Below, in pieces: positions 1-11,283 of a stretch of 64,000 nucleotides of DNA (positions are counted from its first letter, which is position 1; the number at the start of each line of letters is the position of its first letter). This stretch comes from Ornithinibacillus californiensis (lineage in GTDB: Bacteria > Bacillota > Bacilli > Bacillales > Amphibacillaceae). The notes beneath the pieces were generated by a model. That model was given only the letters and a program-made list of their open reading frames with translations, was not told the DNA's origin and did no database searches. The stretch is from assembly GCF_001038485.1 (NCBI RefSeq), contig NZ_LDUE01000015.1, positions 29,524 through 93,523 on the forward strand. Direction: 5' to 3'. Both the position numbers and the translations under genes were made by a program.

Positions 1-468
1 TTCTCTTTCTGAGCCATCGTAGTTATCTTGATAGTCAATGGTATCTTTATTAATATCACGGAGTAATTCCATGGAAAGCTTAGACATTCTAGCTTCTGTG
101 TAACGCATCGCCGCAGCAGAGTCACCATCTACTGATCCGAAGTTTCCATGACCATCTACTAACGGATTACGATAACTAAATGGTTGTGCCATACGTACCA
201 TTGCTTCATAAACTGCTGAGTCACCGTGTGGGTGATACTTACCAATAACTTCCCCAACGATACGGGCAGATTTTTTATATGCTTTATCGGAATGCATACC
301 TAAATCATTCATTGCATATAATATTCTTCGATGTACAGGCTTCATTCCGTCTCTGACATCTGGTAATGCACGAGAGACGATTACACTCATCGCATAGTCT
401 AAAAAGGAAGTACGTACTTCCTGGCTTATATTAATTTCTTGTACACTTTGACGTTCCTGATCCGCCAT
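1..468 (-). CDS. gyrA: DNA gyrase subunit A, N-terminal part (cut by window edge)
   Basis: GyrA carries the breakage-reunion activity of gyrase, which introduces negative supercoils with GyrB. The visible 156 codons begin [19 protein letters not shown] and include [15 protein letters not shown] and the conserved RRILYAM segment typical of the GyrA/ParC winged-helix domain. The rest of the gene, including the C-terminal beta-pinwheel, lies left of the window. The ATG at 466-468 is preceded by an AGGAGG ribosome site at 479-484. It lies downstream of gyrB on the same strand, the usual Bacillaceae order. Confidence 0.97.
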   Translation of the reverse strand, partial: MADQERQSVQEINISQEVRTSFLDYAMSVIVSRALPDVRDGMKPVHRRILYAMNDLGMHSDKAYKKSARIVGEVIGKYHPHGDSAVYEAMVRMAQPFSYRNPLVDGHGNFGSVDGDSAAAMRYTEARMSKLSMELLRDINKDTIDYQDNYDGSERE

Positions 469-526
469 AGATTTTAAACCTCCTGATAATGTCTAAAGGC
501 AGCCTATACGACTACCAGACATTTAC

Positions 527-548
527 GAAAAGCGACATCACGCTTTTC
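527..548. other. Perfect 8-bp inverted repeat between gyrB and gyrA
   Basis: GAAAAGCG and CGCTTTTC are separated by six bases. It is symmetric and lacks a T-run on the minus strand, so it is not an obvious intrinsic terminator. It sits in the 108-bp gap between the two gyrase genes and could be an RNA processing or stability hairpin. Confidence 0.45.
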
Positions 549-576
549 TGTTATTTATTCCATTTTCGTTCGATGT

Positions 577-2517
<1,941 letters not shown>

Positions 2518-2521
2518 CTAA

Positions 2522-2800
2522 TTATTCAAGATTTAGTTCATTTGAATAATCATCAAGTCTACTTATCGTCGACATGATACTGGCCCGTTTTTTTAGTGTT
2601 GCAACAGACAGTGTGCTTAAATATAACTGATTATTCGTTATTACTACTGATTTGGTATCTTCTTTAGGTCCTATGATTTTATCTTTGTTTGCTGTCATCA
2701 TTTCCTCCATGATGGAGGAGGACGAAATGATATTATAGTCGATGATTGAAATAATATCTTTTGACCGGATGACGTTGCTGTTACCTATATGAATGAACAA
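2522..2800 (-). CDS. remB: RemB/YaaB-type regulator (RemA family, DUF370)
   Basis: A 92-residue protein matching YaaB/RemB of B. subtilis, which lies in the same place between recF and gyrB. The conserved parts are FIHIGNSNVIRSKDIISIIDY at the start and LSTLSVATLKKRA near residue 72. RemA-family proteins are DNA-binding regulators of biofilm matrix and osmolyte genes; RemB is less well defined. The start is TTG at 2798-2800, placed six bases after GGGGGA. The C-terminal tail after the core is poorly conserved. Confidence 0.85.
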   Translation of the reverse strand: MFIHIGNSNVIRSKDIISIIDYNIISSSSIMEEMMTANKDKIIGPKEDTKSVVITNNQLYLSTLSVATLKKRASIMSTISRLDDYSNELNLE

Positions 2801-2864
2801 ATTGTATCCCCCACCATGTCACATAAAATATATTAGACTGTTTTTTTGTTTTCTCTCCTAGTCC

Positions 2865-2980
2865 GCAGCCAGTATACACTTCGCTTTCCGCGGGTGGCTG
2901 GTGAGCCTCCTCGTGCTAACGCACTGCGGGGTCTCACCGATGCCATTCCTCCCGCAGGAGTCTTCGTGTATACTGGCTGC
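2865..2980. repeat. Dispersed 116-bp structured repeat, copy A
   Basis: The element runs between perfect 15-bp terminal inverted repeats GCAGCCAGTATACAC and GTGTATACTGGCTGC. Inside it has the internal palindrome GGTGAG/CTCACC, a short tip hairpin GTGC-GTTA-GCAC, the motif CCCGCAGGAG, and GCTTTCCGCGGG. It lies between recF and remB in inverted orientation relative to copies C-F. Short open frames across it on both strands are artefacts of its GC richness. See copies B-F. Confidence 0.9.
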
Positions 2981-3047
2981 TCCGTGGAAATTCCTGTGAT
3001 CTACATCTCTTACAAAGAGACATTTTCTAGGAGAACAGCCCATTTAT

Positions 3048-4160
3048 TTAATAGGTGACTTTTCCATTATGAACTTTGAAAATATCTGCTTTTTCTAAGG
3101 TTTCATGATGAATTCCATCTACGCTTGTTGTGGAGACAAAGGTTTGTACTTTGCCTTGAATGGTATTTAAAAGATGTGATTGTCTGAAATCATCTAGTTC
3201 GCTTAACACGTCATCGAGTAGGAGAATGGGATATTCGCCTACTTCACTGTATATGAGATCTATTTCAGCAAGCTTTAAAGACAATGCGGTTGTCCGCTGC
3301 TGACCTTGTGAACCATACGTTTGAACATTTTTACCATTGACATAGAAAATAATGTCGTCCCGATGTGGTCCAGATAGTGTTGTACCTCGCTCAATCTCTT
3401 TTTCTATAATTTGATTGAATTTTTCTTGATAACTACTTTCTATTTTTTCCTTAGTTGCACTTTCTAATACTTCCACAGATGGGGAATATACAATCTCTAG
3501 CTCTTCTAACTCATGACTGATGCCATGATGAATCGGATTGGCCCACTTTCTGAGTAAATCTAGAAAGGCAAAACGGCGTTCTAAAATTGTGCTCGCATGT
3601 TCAATTAACTGCTCCGTAAGCACTCCAAGCATCACTCGGTCCATGTTTCGGTTTTTTTGCATTTGCTTAAGCAGATGGTTTCGTTGTTTTAATACTTTTT
3701 GAAACTGACCGAGATGATAGATATATCGAGGTTGAATTTGCCCTAATTCCATGTCGATAAATCTTCGTCGAATTTGTGGAGGTCCTTTGACTAACGTCAG
3801 GTCTTCTGGAGCAAACATGACCACATTTAAATTTCCAATATAATCACTTAATTTTCTTTGTTCTAAGTGGTTAAGCTTTGCTTTTTTCCCTTTTGCAGAT
3901 ATTACAATTTCTAGTGGTATTGACTGATTTCGTTTTTTAACTCTACCCTCTATTTTAGCATAATCTTCGTCCCAACGGATTAATTCTTTTTCTTTTGACG
4001 TACGGTGGGATTTTGTGAATGCAAGGAGGTAGATTGCTTCCATCAGATTAGTTTTCCCTTGAGCATTTTCACCAATGATCACATTTACTTTATTCGCAAA
4101 CGTCATCTCCAAATCTTGGTAGTTACGGTAATTTGTTAATTTTAATTCTTCAATATGCAT
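3048..4160 (-). CDS. recF: DNA repair and replication protein RecF
   Basis: RecF is an SMC-like ATPase that acts with RecO and RecR to load RecA at gaps and stalled forks. It has 370 residues, the normal length. Walker A is [13 protein letters not shown] near residues 31-43, the signature region SGPHRDD is near 283, and Walker [12 protein letters not shown] is near 323. The ATG at 4160 follows GAGGAATTTAC. The gene is 20 bp downstream of yaaA, and the pair probably share a transcript. Confidence 0.97.
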   Translation of the reverse strand: MHIEELKLTNYRNYQDLEMTFANKVNVIIGENAQGKTNLMEAIYLLAFTKSHRTSKEKELIRWDEDYAKIEGRVKKRNQSIPLEIVISAKGKKAKLNHLEQRKLSDYIGNLNVVMFAPEDLTLVKGPPQIRRRFIDMELGQIQPRYIYHLGQFQKVLKQRNHLLKQMQKNRNMDRVMLGVLTEQLIEHASTILERRFAFLDLLRKWANPIHHGISHELEELEIVYSPSVEVLESATKEKIESSYQEKFNQIIEKEIERGTTLSGPHRDDIIFYVNGKNVQTYGSQGQQRTTALSLKLAEIDLIYSEVGEYPILLLDDVLSELDDFRQSHLLNTIQGKVQTFVSTTSVDGIHHETLEKADIFKVHNGKVTY

Positions 4161-4180
4161 GTAAATTCCTCATTTAGGAA

Positions 4181-4402
4181 CTAATCTTTTTTAACAACAA
4201 TAAAAGATCCAGCACCCTCAATTTCAACAACATCGTCTGGGTAAAGCTTTCTTCCACGACGGTGTTCTAATTCGCCATTAACGACTGCACCTTGTTCTTG
4301 TAAGAATGCTTTTACCATGCCACCTGATTCTAGAATATTGATCAGTTTGATGAATTGGCCTAGCGTGATGTATTCGGTATTGATTTCGATCGGGTTATGC
4401 AA
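4181..4402 (-). CDS. yaaA: S4-domain protein YaaA (RlbA-type), dnaN-recF linker
   Basis: A small S4 RNA-binding domain protein found between dnaN and recF in Bacillaceae, thought to act in ribosome assembly. TLGQFIKLINILESGGMVKAFL and RRGRKLYPDDVVEIEG are the S4 landmarks. I place the start at TTG 4402 because MHNPIEINTEYITLGQF aligns with the B. subtilis N terminus. The GTG at 4411 is an in-frame alternative, and neither has a strong ribosome site. Confidence 0.9.
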   Translation of the reverse strand: MHNPIEINTEYITLGQFIKLINILESGGMVKAFLQEQGAVVNGELEHRRGRKLYPDDVVEIEGAGSFIVVKKD

Positions 4403-4451
4403 TGTAATCACCAGCTTTTTGTCGTTTATTTGAAATAATCGCTTATTACTA

Positions 4452-4480
4452 TTTTACTAAAGTTTTCCCATTAAGGAAAG
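4452..4480 (-). promoter_or_regulatory. Possible promoter for yaaA-recF-remB-gyrB
   Basis: On the minus strand TTTCCT is followed after 17 bases by TAAAAT, about 50 bp upstream of yaaA. The -35 match is weak. A promoter is expected here because the terminator at 4544-4587 separates yaaA from dnaN. Confidence 0.3.
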
Positions 4481-4543
4481 GTAATACCCCTAAATTGGTT
4501 TTAAATCGTTTGTATGGGGGTGTAAATGCTTTTTATGGGTATG

Positions 4544-4587
4544 AAAAAAGACTTTTATCATTAATCCAAGTGATAAAAGTCTTTTTT
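4544..4587. terminator. Bidirectional intrinsic terminator between dnaN and yaaA
   Basis: GACTTTTATCA and TGATAAAAGTC form an 11-bp stem over a ten-base loop, flanked by A6 and T6. On the minus strand it would end dnaA-dnaN transcription. Confidence 0.85.
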
Positions 4588-4604
4588 GCTTTCTGGCCAG
4601 AACC

Positions 4605-4720
4605 GCGGTCTGAATACACTACGCTTTCCACGGGGTGAACGGTGAGCCTCCTCGGACTTCGTCCTGCGGGGTCTCACCCTGTCCACTTCTCCCGTAGGAG
4701 TCTCCGTGTCTTCAGACCGC
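4605..4720. repeat. Dispersed 116-bp structured repeat, copy B
   Basis: The ends are GCGGTCTGAATACAC and GTGTCTTCAGACCGC: a different arm sequence from copy A but still self-complementary, with one mismatch. The tip hairpin is GGAC-TTC-GTCC. It is oriented like copy A. Together with copy C it fills most of the 594-bp gap between dnaN and yaaA. Confidence 0.9.
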
Positions 4721-4821
4721 TAAGTGTAAGAATTGAATTATATTATTTTATTTTTGTAGTTAATAATTAATAATCTATAAATCCTATTTTAAAAGAAATA
4801 CTTATTGGGGCAACCCTCAGA

Positions 4822-4937
4822 GCAGCCAGTATACACGGAGACTCCTGCGGGAGAAAAGGCATCGGTGAGACCCCGCAGTGCGTTAGCACGAGGAGGCTCA
4901 CCAGCCGCCCGCGGAAAGCGGAGTGTATACTGGCTGC
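4822..4937. repeat. Dispersed 116-bp structured repeat, copy C
   Basis: Perfect 15-bp terminal inverted repeats GCAGCCAGTATACAC and GTGTATACTGGCTGC, internal GGTGAG/CTCACC, tip GTGC-GTTA-GCAC. It is in the opposite orientation to copy B, about 100 bp away, and about 60 bp past the dnaN stop. The remaining bases of this gap are AT-rich with no other signal. Confidence 0.9.
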
Positions 4938-4996
4938 GGTTATGGTAAGAAAGCTATTCTTACGTTAAAAGTATCAGTAAAAATACATTAAAAATC

Positions 4997-6133
4997 TTAA
5001 TAAGTTCGTACAGGTAGAATCAACTGTAGCATGGATGGGTCGTTTTCTGGGCGGATGATGAATGGTCTCATGGCGCCGGTGAAGTCGATTTTTACTGCGT
5101 CTACATCCATTACTTTTAATGCATCTAGCATGTATTTGGAGCTGAATGAGATTTTTAGTTCTTCTCCTTCGATGGATTGTACCGTTAATTCTTCGGATAC
5201 ATGTCCTACCTCTGGTGAATTACTTGTAATCTCGACAACGTTTTGATCCATCGTTGTTAATTTAACAACATTATTACGTTCTTCTCTAGCTAGTAGGGAT
5301 GCACGATCGATACTGCTGATTAGATCTCTTGTTTTTACATGAAGCACTGTTTTACTTTGTTCTGGGATTAACCTAGAAGTTTCAGGGTAATTACCATCAA
5401 GAATTCTAGATAAGAAGTTTAAATGTTTCGTACGGAAAAGGATTTGGTTGTTCGTCACACTAATTTCAACCGTTTCTTCCGTATCATCCAATATTTTATT
5501 TAACTCATTCAAGCTTTTACCTGGAACGACAATGCTTTGGAATTGTACATTGGTTGCATTTACTGGAACTTCTCTAGAAGCTAAGCGGTGACTATCTGTT
5601 GCCGTAAATGATAGTTTGCTATCCGCTAATGTTAAGTTAACCCCTGTTAAGATTGGGCGAGTTTCCATAGAAGAAACAGCGAATACCGTTTGTTTAATTA
5701 AGCTTTTTAGAATATCTGTTGGTAACTCAAAGCTATCATCCGTTTGTAGCTTCGGTAATTGTGGATACTCATCCGCATCCTGACCGTTTAGGTTAAATTC
5801 TGCTTTTCCTGAACGGATCGTTACTTGTAAGTTTTCATCTGCTTCGATTTCTACATGTTGTTCTGGTAATTTACGTACAATGTCAGGAAAATACTTTGCA
5901 TGTAAAACAATACTACCTTCTTCAATATTTTCTACGTTTACCATTCCTTCTTCTTCCGCTGGAATATAAGATTCAATTGAAATATCGGAATCACTACCAG
6001 TTAATGTAATCCCGTGTGGTTTCGCTTCGATTTTCATTCCAGTAAGAATTGGAATTGCTGTTCTTGAAGATATTGCTTTCATTACATCTTGTACACTATC
6101 AATTAATTGATCACGCTGAATCGTAAATTTCAT
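4997..6133 (-). CDS. dnaN: DNA polymerase III beta subunit (sliding clamp)
   Basis: DnaN forms the ring clamp that tethers polymerase to DNA and recruits many repair proteins. It is 378 residues from MKFTIQRDQL to ILPVRTY, the same length as in B. subtilis. Conserved stretches include SGKAEFNLNGQDADEYP and GAMRPFIIRPENDPSMLQ. I chose ATG 6131-6133 because GGAGGA (6141-6146) is ideally spaced from it; a longer frame starting upstream adds only five residues across the ribosome site. The last 170 bp use mostly C- and A-ending codons, unlike the rest of the gene, next to repeat copy C. Confidence 0.98.
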   Translation of the reverse strand: MKFTIQRDQLIDSVQDVMKAISSRTAIPILTGMKIEAKPHGITLTGSDSDISIESYIPAEEEGMVNVENIEEGSIVLHAKYFPDIVRKLPEQHVEIEADENLQVTIRSGKAEFNLNGQDADEYPQLPKLQTDDSFELPTDILKSLIKQTVFAVSSMETRPILTGVNLTLADSKLSFTATDSHRLASREVPVNATNVQFQSIVVPGKSLNELNKILDDTEETVEISVTNNQILFRTKHLNFLSRILDGNYPETSRLIPEQSKTVLHVKTRDLISSIDRASLLAREERNNVVKLTTMDQNVVEITSNSPEVGHVSEELTVQSIEGEELKISFSSKYMLDALKVMDVDAVKIDFTGAMRPFIIRPENDPSMLQLILPVRTY

Positions 6134-6186
6134 GAAAAAATCCTCCAATGGAAGTTCTATATATTTATTATTTTTATAAAGAATTT

Positions 6187-6319
6187 ATAGTAATAATAGT
6201 AATAGGGGCTGTGAATATGTGGATAAGCCCTTCAACCCCAGAAAGTATATAGTTATCCACATGTGCATAATCTGTTCGTAAGTTTGCACCTATTATCCCC
6301 GTTATTAACAGGTGGATAA
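6187..6319. other. oriC unwinding region: DnaA-trio, GC cluster and DnaA boxes (incC-like)
   Basis: Between dnaA and dnaN there are perfect DnaA boxes at 6218-6226 and 6253-6261 (opposed) and a one-mismatch box at 6311-6319. Moving toward dnaN they are followed by a GGGGC cluster at 6205-6209 and a run of TAG/TAA triplets at 6188-6205. An AT-rich stretch then reaches the dnaN ribosome site. The order boxes, GC cluster, trio, AT-rich DNA is the basal unwinding layout established in B. subtilis, where DnaA opens the helix. Confidence 0.85.
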
Positions 6320-6322
6320 CGT

Positions 6323-7663
6323 TTAAAGAGATTGTAGCTGTTGTTTAATTTCATCAATTTCTCTAGCAAAAAGTGAGTCACTTTCAATCATACCTGCAAT
6401 TTTTTCGTGGGCATGGATGACTGTAGTATGGTCACGGCCACCAAATTCCTCCCCGATTTTTGGCAATGAAAAATCAGTTAATTCCCTTGATAAATACATG
6501 GCGATTTGTCGTGGGAAGGCAATGGACTTGGTACGTTTTTTAGCTAGGAAGTCATCTTTTTTAATTTGATATTTTTCACCAACGACCTCCATGATTGCTG
6601 GTATCGTAATGACACGCGGTTTGCTATTCGGAATAATATCTTTTAACGCATCAGCAGCTAGTGACGCATCGATATCTTGATTAACAAGTGATGAATACGC
6701 AACAACACGAATTAATGCACCTTCTAGTTCACGAATATTCGTATCAATTTGATTCGCAATATAAAGCATGACCTCATTTGGTATATCCAGGCCTTCTGCT
6801 TTTGCTTTCTTAGTTAGAATTGCAATCCGCGTTTCTAAATCTGGAGGAGTAATATCAGTAATTAATCCCCACTCAAAACGCGAACGAAGTCGATCTTCCA
6901 ACGTAGGTATTTCCTTCGGTGGGCGATCACTCGAGATAATAATTTGTTTATTTTCCTCATGAAGTGCATTAAATGTATGGAAAAACTCTTCCTGCGTTGA
7001 TTCCTTGCCAGCAATAAACTGAATATCATCTATTAATAGAACATCAACACTTCGGTATTTATTACGGAAGTTCGTTGTTTTATTTTCCATAATGGCATCG
7101 ATAAATTCATTGGTGAATTTTTCGGAAGAAAGATAAACGACTTTCGCATTTTTGTTATGTTCTAGCACGTAATGGCCAATCGCATGCATTAAGTGTGTTT
7201 TACCTAATCCAACTCCACCATATATAAATAGGGGATTATATGCTTTTGCCGGAGCTTCTGCTACCGCAAGTGATGCGGCATGTGCAAAACGGTTTCCCGA
7301 TCCAATAACAAACGTATCAAATGTATACTTTGGATTAAGCATCGTTTTTCCATCATGTGTCTCATTTATCGTTGGCTTCGGTTTTGGCTTTGGTTTTATA
7401 TCTTCTTCAATGACAGTATCTAAAACAATCAGTTTCAAATTCAGCTTGGATCCTGTAACTTCTAATAATACTTTTTGAATTAACTGGGAGTATTGTTCTT
7501 CTAACCAATCTCTTGCAAATTCATTTGGCGCTGAAATAGTTAGTGTATTACCTTCCAACGTCTCAGCCTTCGTATCTTTTAGCCAGGTATCAAAGCTTGG
7601 TTTACTTATTTTTTCCTCTATCTTTTCAAGAGTGGCCCTCCATAAATCATGGATGTTTTCCAA
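6323..7663 (-). CDS. dnaA: Chromosomal replication initiator DnaA
   Basis: DnaA binds DnaA boxes, melts oriC and loads the helicase. From the chosen TTG it has 446 residues, equal to B. subtilis. Domain I starts ENIHDLW. The AAA+ domain begins [23 protein letters not shown] with Walker [10 protein letters not shown] near residue 150. The DNA-binding domain IV carries [15 protein letters not shown] near 400. The TTG start at 7661-7663 is six bases after AAGGGGGGG; the longer frame from TTG 7681 would overlap this ribosome site. Confidence 0.97.
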   Translation of the reverse strand: MENIHDLWRATLEKIEEKISKPSFDTWLKDTKAETLEGNTLTISAPNEFARDWLEEQYSQLIQKVLLEVTGSKLNLKLIVLDTVIEEDIKPKPKPKPTINETHDGKTMLNPKYTFDTFVIGSGNRFAHAASLAVAEAPAKAYNPLFIYGGVGLGKTHLMHAIGHYVLEHNKNAKVVYLSSEKFTNEFIDAIMENKTTNFRNKYRSVDVLLIDDIQFIAGKESTQEEFFHTFNALHEENKQIIISSDRPPKEIPTLEDRLRSRFEWGLITDITPPDLETRIAILTKKAKAEGLDIPNEVMLYIANQIDTNIRELEGALIRVVAYSSLVNQDIDASLAADALKDIIPNSKPRVITIPAIMEVVGEKYQIKKDDFLAKKRTKSIAFPRQIAMYLSRELTDFSLPKIGEEFGGRDHTTVIHAHEKIAGMIESDSLFAREIDEIKQQLQSL

Positions 7664-7825
7664 CTCATTCCCCCCCTTCAAGTTACGATAATAGATTTGC
7701 CAAAATAAGAATAAAAAACCTCTCTCTATCTTTATTGCATATTTTTATAAGTCGCTTCATAAAGATGGAAAGGTAAGTAATCTATTATTTTTTTAGTAAA
7801 ACTATAGAAAATAGTTAAGTACTGC

Positions 7826-8164
7826 TGTGGATAGTTTCAAGTATATCTAATAGGTATTGAAAAGAGTTATTCGCAGATGTAAACTATTTGTGGATAAGGT
7901 TAAAAACATATTGTGAATAATTGTCCACAGGATATCCACAAATTGTGTATAAGTTTTTATATAGAGATACTTATTAACATGTTAAAACACAATAATGATA
8001 CCAAAAAAAGTCTAGTTCTGCAACGGTTTTTCGACACTTATCCACAATATCCATCTATTGTAGACAATTTTTATTCACACCACCATATTTTGTGATTATC
8101 TTGTCGACAAATACTGTGGATATGAAAAATGTGCGGAAAAACGATGAACAGGGTATGTGGATAA
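7826..8164. other. oriC DnaA-box cluster upstream of dnaA (incA/incB-like)
   Basis: The 871-bp gap between dnaA and rpmH holds many DnaA boxes. Perfect TTATCCACA sites are at 7889-7897, 8038-8046 and 8156-8164. Single-mismatch sites are at 7826-7834, 7912-7920, 7921-7929, 7932-7940, 7944-7952, 8071-8079 and 8115-8123. The DNA is AT-rich and contains the palindrome TTGTCGACAA at 8101-8110. With the dnaA-dnaN cluster this makes a bipartite origin as in B. subtilis. Confidence 0.93.
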
Positions 8165-8368
8165 TTAAATTTAAGGAATCTAAATGGATTTTTTCTTTGT
8201 TAGAAAAGCTAACATGAAGGAAATTATTGTCTGTAGAAATTCTGTGTGGAAAAAGTTATAATTTCTCATGAGTTGTAAAAAGTGTGATCAAGAAGGTTTT
8301 TTATGAAGGAATGAAAATAGCTGCGTAGTAGATAGAAAAGATATTATAACTTTTTCTTAAATCGAAAG

Positions 8369-8397
8369 TTGACGTTGCGTACTTTTTTCAGTATAAT
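8369..8397 (+). promoter_or_regulatory. Promoter of rpmH
   Basis: TTGACG, a 17-bp spacer and TATAAT lie about 140 bp upstream of rpmH. This is a near-consensus SigA promoter reading away from oriC. Confidence 0.8.
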
Positions 8398-8534
8398 TAC
8401 ATGGAATGTCTTATGGATGATATTTTTGGCAGGTAGAAAAGCCTGTAACTTAGGAAAAAACGAACCCATTCGCTATTATGATGAATGTGAGGTTTTTCTA
8501 AAGAAACTAGATCCCTCGGGGAGGTGCAACATAA

Positions 8535-8669
8535 ATGAAAAGAACGTTTCAACCAAATAACCGTAAACGTAAAAAGGTACATGGTTTCCGCGCACGTATG
8601 AGCACAAAAAACGGCCGTAAAGTTTTAGCTCGTCGTCGTCAAAAAGGAAGAAAAGTATTATCTGCATAG
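8535..8669 (+). CDS. rpmH: 50S ribosomal protein L34
   Basis: A 44-residue, highly basic ribosomal protein: [18 protein letters not shown] at the start and [12 protein letters not shown] at the end. The GGGAGGTG ribosome site at 8519-8525 is well spaced. It is the first plus-strand gene right of the origin, followed by its own terminator and then rnpA, as in most bacteria. Confidence 0.98.
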   Translation: MKRTFQPNNRKRKKVHGFRARMSTKNGRKVLARRRQKGRKVLSA

Positions 8670-8696
8670 GCCACTGAAAAATCAGTGGTCTTTTTT
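8670..8696 (+). terminator. Intrinsic terminator after rpmH
   Basis: CCACTGA and TCAGTGG form a stem over a short A-rich loop, followed by TCTTTTTT. It would limit read-through into rnpA and so help give more L34 than RnpA. Confidence 0.85.
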
Positions 8697-8752
8697 CACG
8701 CAAGAAATAGAAATGTGTGAGGAAAAACCATAATTTATATAGAATAAACTTT

Positions 8753-8797
8753 AAAGCAGTGGTTCAAAATGGATAAAAGGCCCACCTGCTTTTTTTA
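8753..8797 (+). terminator. Weak hairpin with T-run upstream of rnpA
   Basis: AAAGCAGTGG can pair with CCACCTGC, with a bulge, and T7 follows. It lies 46 bp before rnpA and may be a second terminator or attenuator. Confidence 0.4.
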
Positions 8798-8842
8798 CAT
8801 AATGTAACTTCGGGAATCAGGGCTTTTGTTAGGTGATGAAAA

Positions 8843-9184
8843 ATGAAGAAAGAGTATCGTGTAAAGGACAATGAAGATTTTCAAGCTATCTTTAAAAAAG
8901 GTAAGTCCTTTGCGAATAGGCAATTAGTTATTTATTATATGAAGAAAGAAAATCAGGAACATTTTCGAATTGGTTTATCGGTTGGTAAAAAAATAGGGAA
9001 TGCGGTTGTTCGAAATAGAATTAAACGCTATTTACGTCAAGCATTTCATGAACTCGAAGATGGTATCCTGCCTAATTATGATATGATAATAATTGCTAGA
9101 CAACCAACGAAAGATCTTGGCTTTTTTGACATTAAGAAAAGCTTAACGCACTTATTGTCGAAGGAAAAGCTGTTGAAAAGATAA
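8843..9184 (+). CDS. rnpA: Ribonuclease P protein component
   Basis: RnpA is the protein cofactor of RNase P, which removes 5' leaders from tRNA precursors. It is 113 residues long, with the RNR signature [14 protein letters not shown] at residues 57-70 and the [17 protein letters not shown]-terminal region. It lies between rpmH and yidC, its usual place. Confidence 0.97.
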   Translation: MKKEYRVKDNEDFQAIFKKGKSFANRQLVIYYMKKENQEHFRIGLSVGKKIGNAVVRNRIKRYLRQAFHELEDGILPNYDMIIIARQPTKDLGFFDIKKSLTHLLSKEKLLKR

Positions 9185-9302
9185 AGAACGTTAAGATTAG
9201 AATAGAATCTAGTGCTTGTTTATTGTAAAATATGTTTTATACGGGCATGACTAGGTTTTAATAGGAACGTGATTTTTTGTATGGACTAGTTAGGAGGAGC
9301 AG

Positions 9303-10076
9303 ATGTTGCGTAAGAAGTTATTATTTATAGCATTACTAATAGGATTGGTTGTGTTCCTGTCAGGTTGTACGGAGATTGAACAGCCAATCACATCAGAGAG
9401 TGAAGGTATCTGGAATACATATTTCGTTTATCCTTTATCATGGTTAATTATGTACTTTGCCGATTTATTTAATGAGAATTATGGATTATCGATTATTATA
9501 GTGACCGTAATCATTCGTACGGCATTACTACCACTAAATATTAAACAATTAAGAAGTTCCAAAGCAATGCAAGATATTCAACCAGAATTAAAAGAGCTAC
9601 AGGCAAAATATAGCTCAAAGGACGCAAATACACAGCAGAAATTACAGCAAGAAACTATGGCTTTATTCCAAAAGCATGGGGTTAACCCACTTGCTGGATG
9701 TTTACCAATTTTCGTTCAAATGCCGATTTTATTAGGAATTTATCACGCGATTATGCGTACACAAGCAATTGATGGTCACTCATTCCTATGGTTCCCGCTA
9801 GATGAGAAGGACTTCATTCTTCCATTTATCGCTGGGATTACAACATGGTTACAGCAGAAGTTAATGATGGCAGGTAGTCCTGCAGCAAATAACCCACAAA
9901 TGACAGTAATGCTTTACATGATGCCAATTATGATCACTGTGTTTGCATTCATGTTCCCAGCTGCACTTGCACTTTACTGGGTAATTGGTAACTTATTTAT
10001 GATTGCACAAACCATTTTCATTCGTAAGCCTATGATGAAGGATAAGGATGCGAAAACTGGGGGAGACAAAAAGTGA
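9303..10076 (+). CDS. yidC: Membrane protein insertase YidC1 (SpoIIIJ type)
   Basis: YidC/SpoIIIJ inserts proteins into the membrane and, in spore formers, is needed for forespore gene activation. It has 257 residues with a lipoprotein signal (LVVFLSGC, cysteine at residue 22). About five membrane segments follow, with the cytoplasmic loop [20 protein letters not shown] and the conserved [20 protein letters not shown]. The stop TGA overlaps the GTG start of jag, so the two are translationally coupled. Confidence 0.95.
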   Translation: MLRKKLLFIALLIGLVVFLSGCTEIEQPITSESEGIWNTYFVYPLSWLIMYFADLFNENYGLSIIIVTVIIRTALLPLNIKQLRSSKAMQDIQPELKELQAKYSSKDANTQQKLQQETMALFQKHGVNPLAGCLPIFVQMPILLGIYHAIMRTQAIDGHSFLWFPLDEKDFILPFIAGITTWLQQKLMMAGSPAANNPQMTVMLYMMPIMITVFAFMFPAALALYWVIGNLFMIAQTIFIRKPMMKDKDAKTGGDKK

Positions 10077-10687
10077 GAGAAGTAACTGCTACTGGACAAA
10101 CAGTTGATGAAGCGGTCCAATCAGCTTTAGAGCAGTTAAACACATCGAGGGACCAGGTTCAGGTCGATATTATTGATGAAGGCAAAAAAGGAATTCTAGG
10201 TATCTTTGGAGCTAAACGCGCGATCGTGAAAGTACGGTTAGCTAACAATCCAATCCAAGAAGCTGAAAAGTTTGTAAAAAACGTCGTTAACAAAATGAAT
10301 GTTGAAGCAGAAGTAACTACTACTGTTGAGAATAATCATATAACATTTGATTTAACTGGCGAAAAAATTGCACTTCTAATTGGAAAACGTGGCCAAACCT
10401 TAAATGCACTGCAATATTTAACCCATTTAGTGGTTAACAAAGAAGGTAACCAGTATTACACGGTTACGCTTGATGCAGAAGGTTATCGTGGCCGTCGTAA
10501 AGAAACACTGGAAGGATTGGCATTACGAATGGCAGACAAAGCAAAACGCATTAATAAAAAAGTTGCGCTAGAGCCAATGCCAGCCTATGAACGTAAAATC
10601 ATACACAGTGTCTTACAAGATAAAAAAGACATCTCAACATACTCTGATGGCGTAGAACCACATCGCCATGTAGTCATTAAGCCGTAA
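10073..10687 (+). CDS. jag: RNA-binding protein Jag (KhpB)
   Basis: 204 residues with three parts: a Jag_N domain (about 1-50, [19 protein letters not shown]), a KH domain with the [14 protein letters not shown]xxG loop (about residues 102-115), and a C-terminal R3H domain with ERKIIH. KhpB proteins bind RNA and influence elongation and division in Gram-positive bacteria. It starts with GTG inside the yidC stop codon. A strong terminator follows. Confidence 0.95.
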   Translation: MREVTATGQTVDEAVQSALEQLNTSRDQVQVDIIDEGKKGILGIFGAKRAIVKVRLANNPIQEAEKFVKNVVNKMNVEAEVTTTVENNHITFDLTGEKIALLIGKRGQTLNALQYLTHLVVNKEGNQYYTVTLDAEGYRGRRKETLEGLALRMADKAKRINKKVALEPMPAYERKIIHSVLQDKKDISTYSDGVEPHRHVVIKP

Positions 10688-10693
10688 TTTGAA

Positions 10694-10725
10694 AGACCTC
10701 TGGAGGTAATCCAGGGGTCTTTTTT
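10694..10725 (+). terminator. Intrinsic terminator after jag
   Basis: AGACCTCTGG pairs with CCAGGGGTCT over a seven-base loop, followed by T5. Confidence 0.88.
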
Positions 10726-10789
10726 GTATGTTTTCAACAATCGGTTCCATACTAACTAATAATGCTTTTACTTAAAAGGAGAATGACAT

Positions 10790-11041
10790 GTGGAACCATT
10801 TAATGGAGCGGTTTTTCAAGGCGAGATTGAAGAGAATAGCTTTTATTTAACGCAGGTGAAAAATATCTCCACAGCGTCATCTTTATCCTTGGACAAGCTA
10901 GTAAAAATGGCTACTTATTTAGATGAACAGACGGATTCTTGTTATATTACTGTAAATGATCAGATCCCGATACTGTTGCGTGAGGCTGATATGAATCAGT
11001 TAAAAAAGGATCTGGAGGCTATTTTAGGGCTAATCCATTAA
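10790..11041 (+). CDS. Small protein of unknown function, 83 residues
   Basis: The GTG start is well placed after AAAGGAGAA. There is no signal peptide or membrane segment. It looks like a compact cytoplasmic protein with a C-terminal helix (READMNQLKKDLEAILGLIH). I recognise no family. It precedes the YozQ-like gene by 12 bp and probably shares its transcript, which ends at the hairpin at 11284. Confidence 0.7.
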   Translation: MEPFNGAVFQGEIEENSFYLTQVKNISTASSLSLDKLVKMATYLDEQTDSCYITVNDQIPILLREADMNQLKKDLEAILGLIH

Positions 11042-11053
11042 GGAAGGAAGATT

Positions 11054-11275
11054 GTGTTGAGTAAAGATAAAAAAGAGCTTGAAAATGCGAAGGAAGTAGC
11101 AGAGAAGAATTATGATGTTTCAGGATATAAAAGTAGTAATGAAGTAGAAAAAGGTTTGGCGATAACACACGAACAAGCGACAGATGCCTATACAGAGGGA
11201 ACTGTGGAAGCAAAGATTGATCAGTTAGATGAGCAGGGTGAGTTGAAGAGTTATCATGGTGGAGATTTAGATTAG
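11054..11275 (+). CDS. YozQ-like small protein (DUF4025 type)
   Basis: 73 residues, acidic and without membrane segments. The C-terminal half, AYTEGTVEAKIDQLDEQGELKSY, resembles the DUF4025/YozQ domain of Bacillaceae, whose function is unknown. It starts with GTG after AGGAAGGAAG. Confidence 0.7.
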   Translation: MLSKDKKELENAKEVAEKNYDVSGYKSSNEVEKGLAITHEQATDAYTEGTVEAKIDQLDEQGELKSYHGGDLD

Positions 11276-11283
11276 ATGATAGT

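Noticed and set aside
2846..3058. Small open frames across the repeat copies (also near 13738 and 23827)
   Set aside because: They follow the GC-rich repeat sequence and occur on both strands without translation signals.
8101..8110. TTGTCGACAA as a special oriC operator
   Set aside because: A ten-base palindrome in AT-rich origin DNA without a known binding protein of this specificity; chance cannot be excluded.
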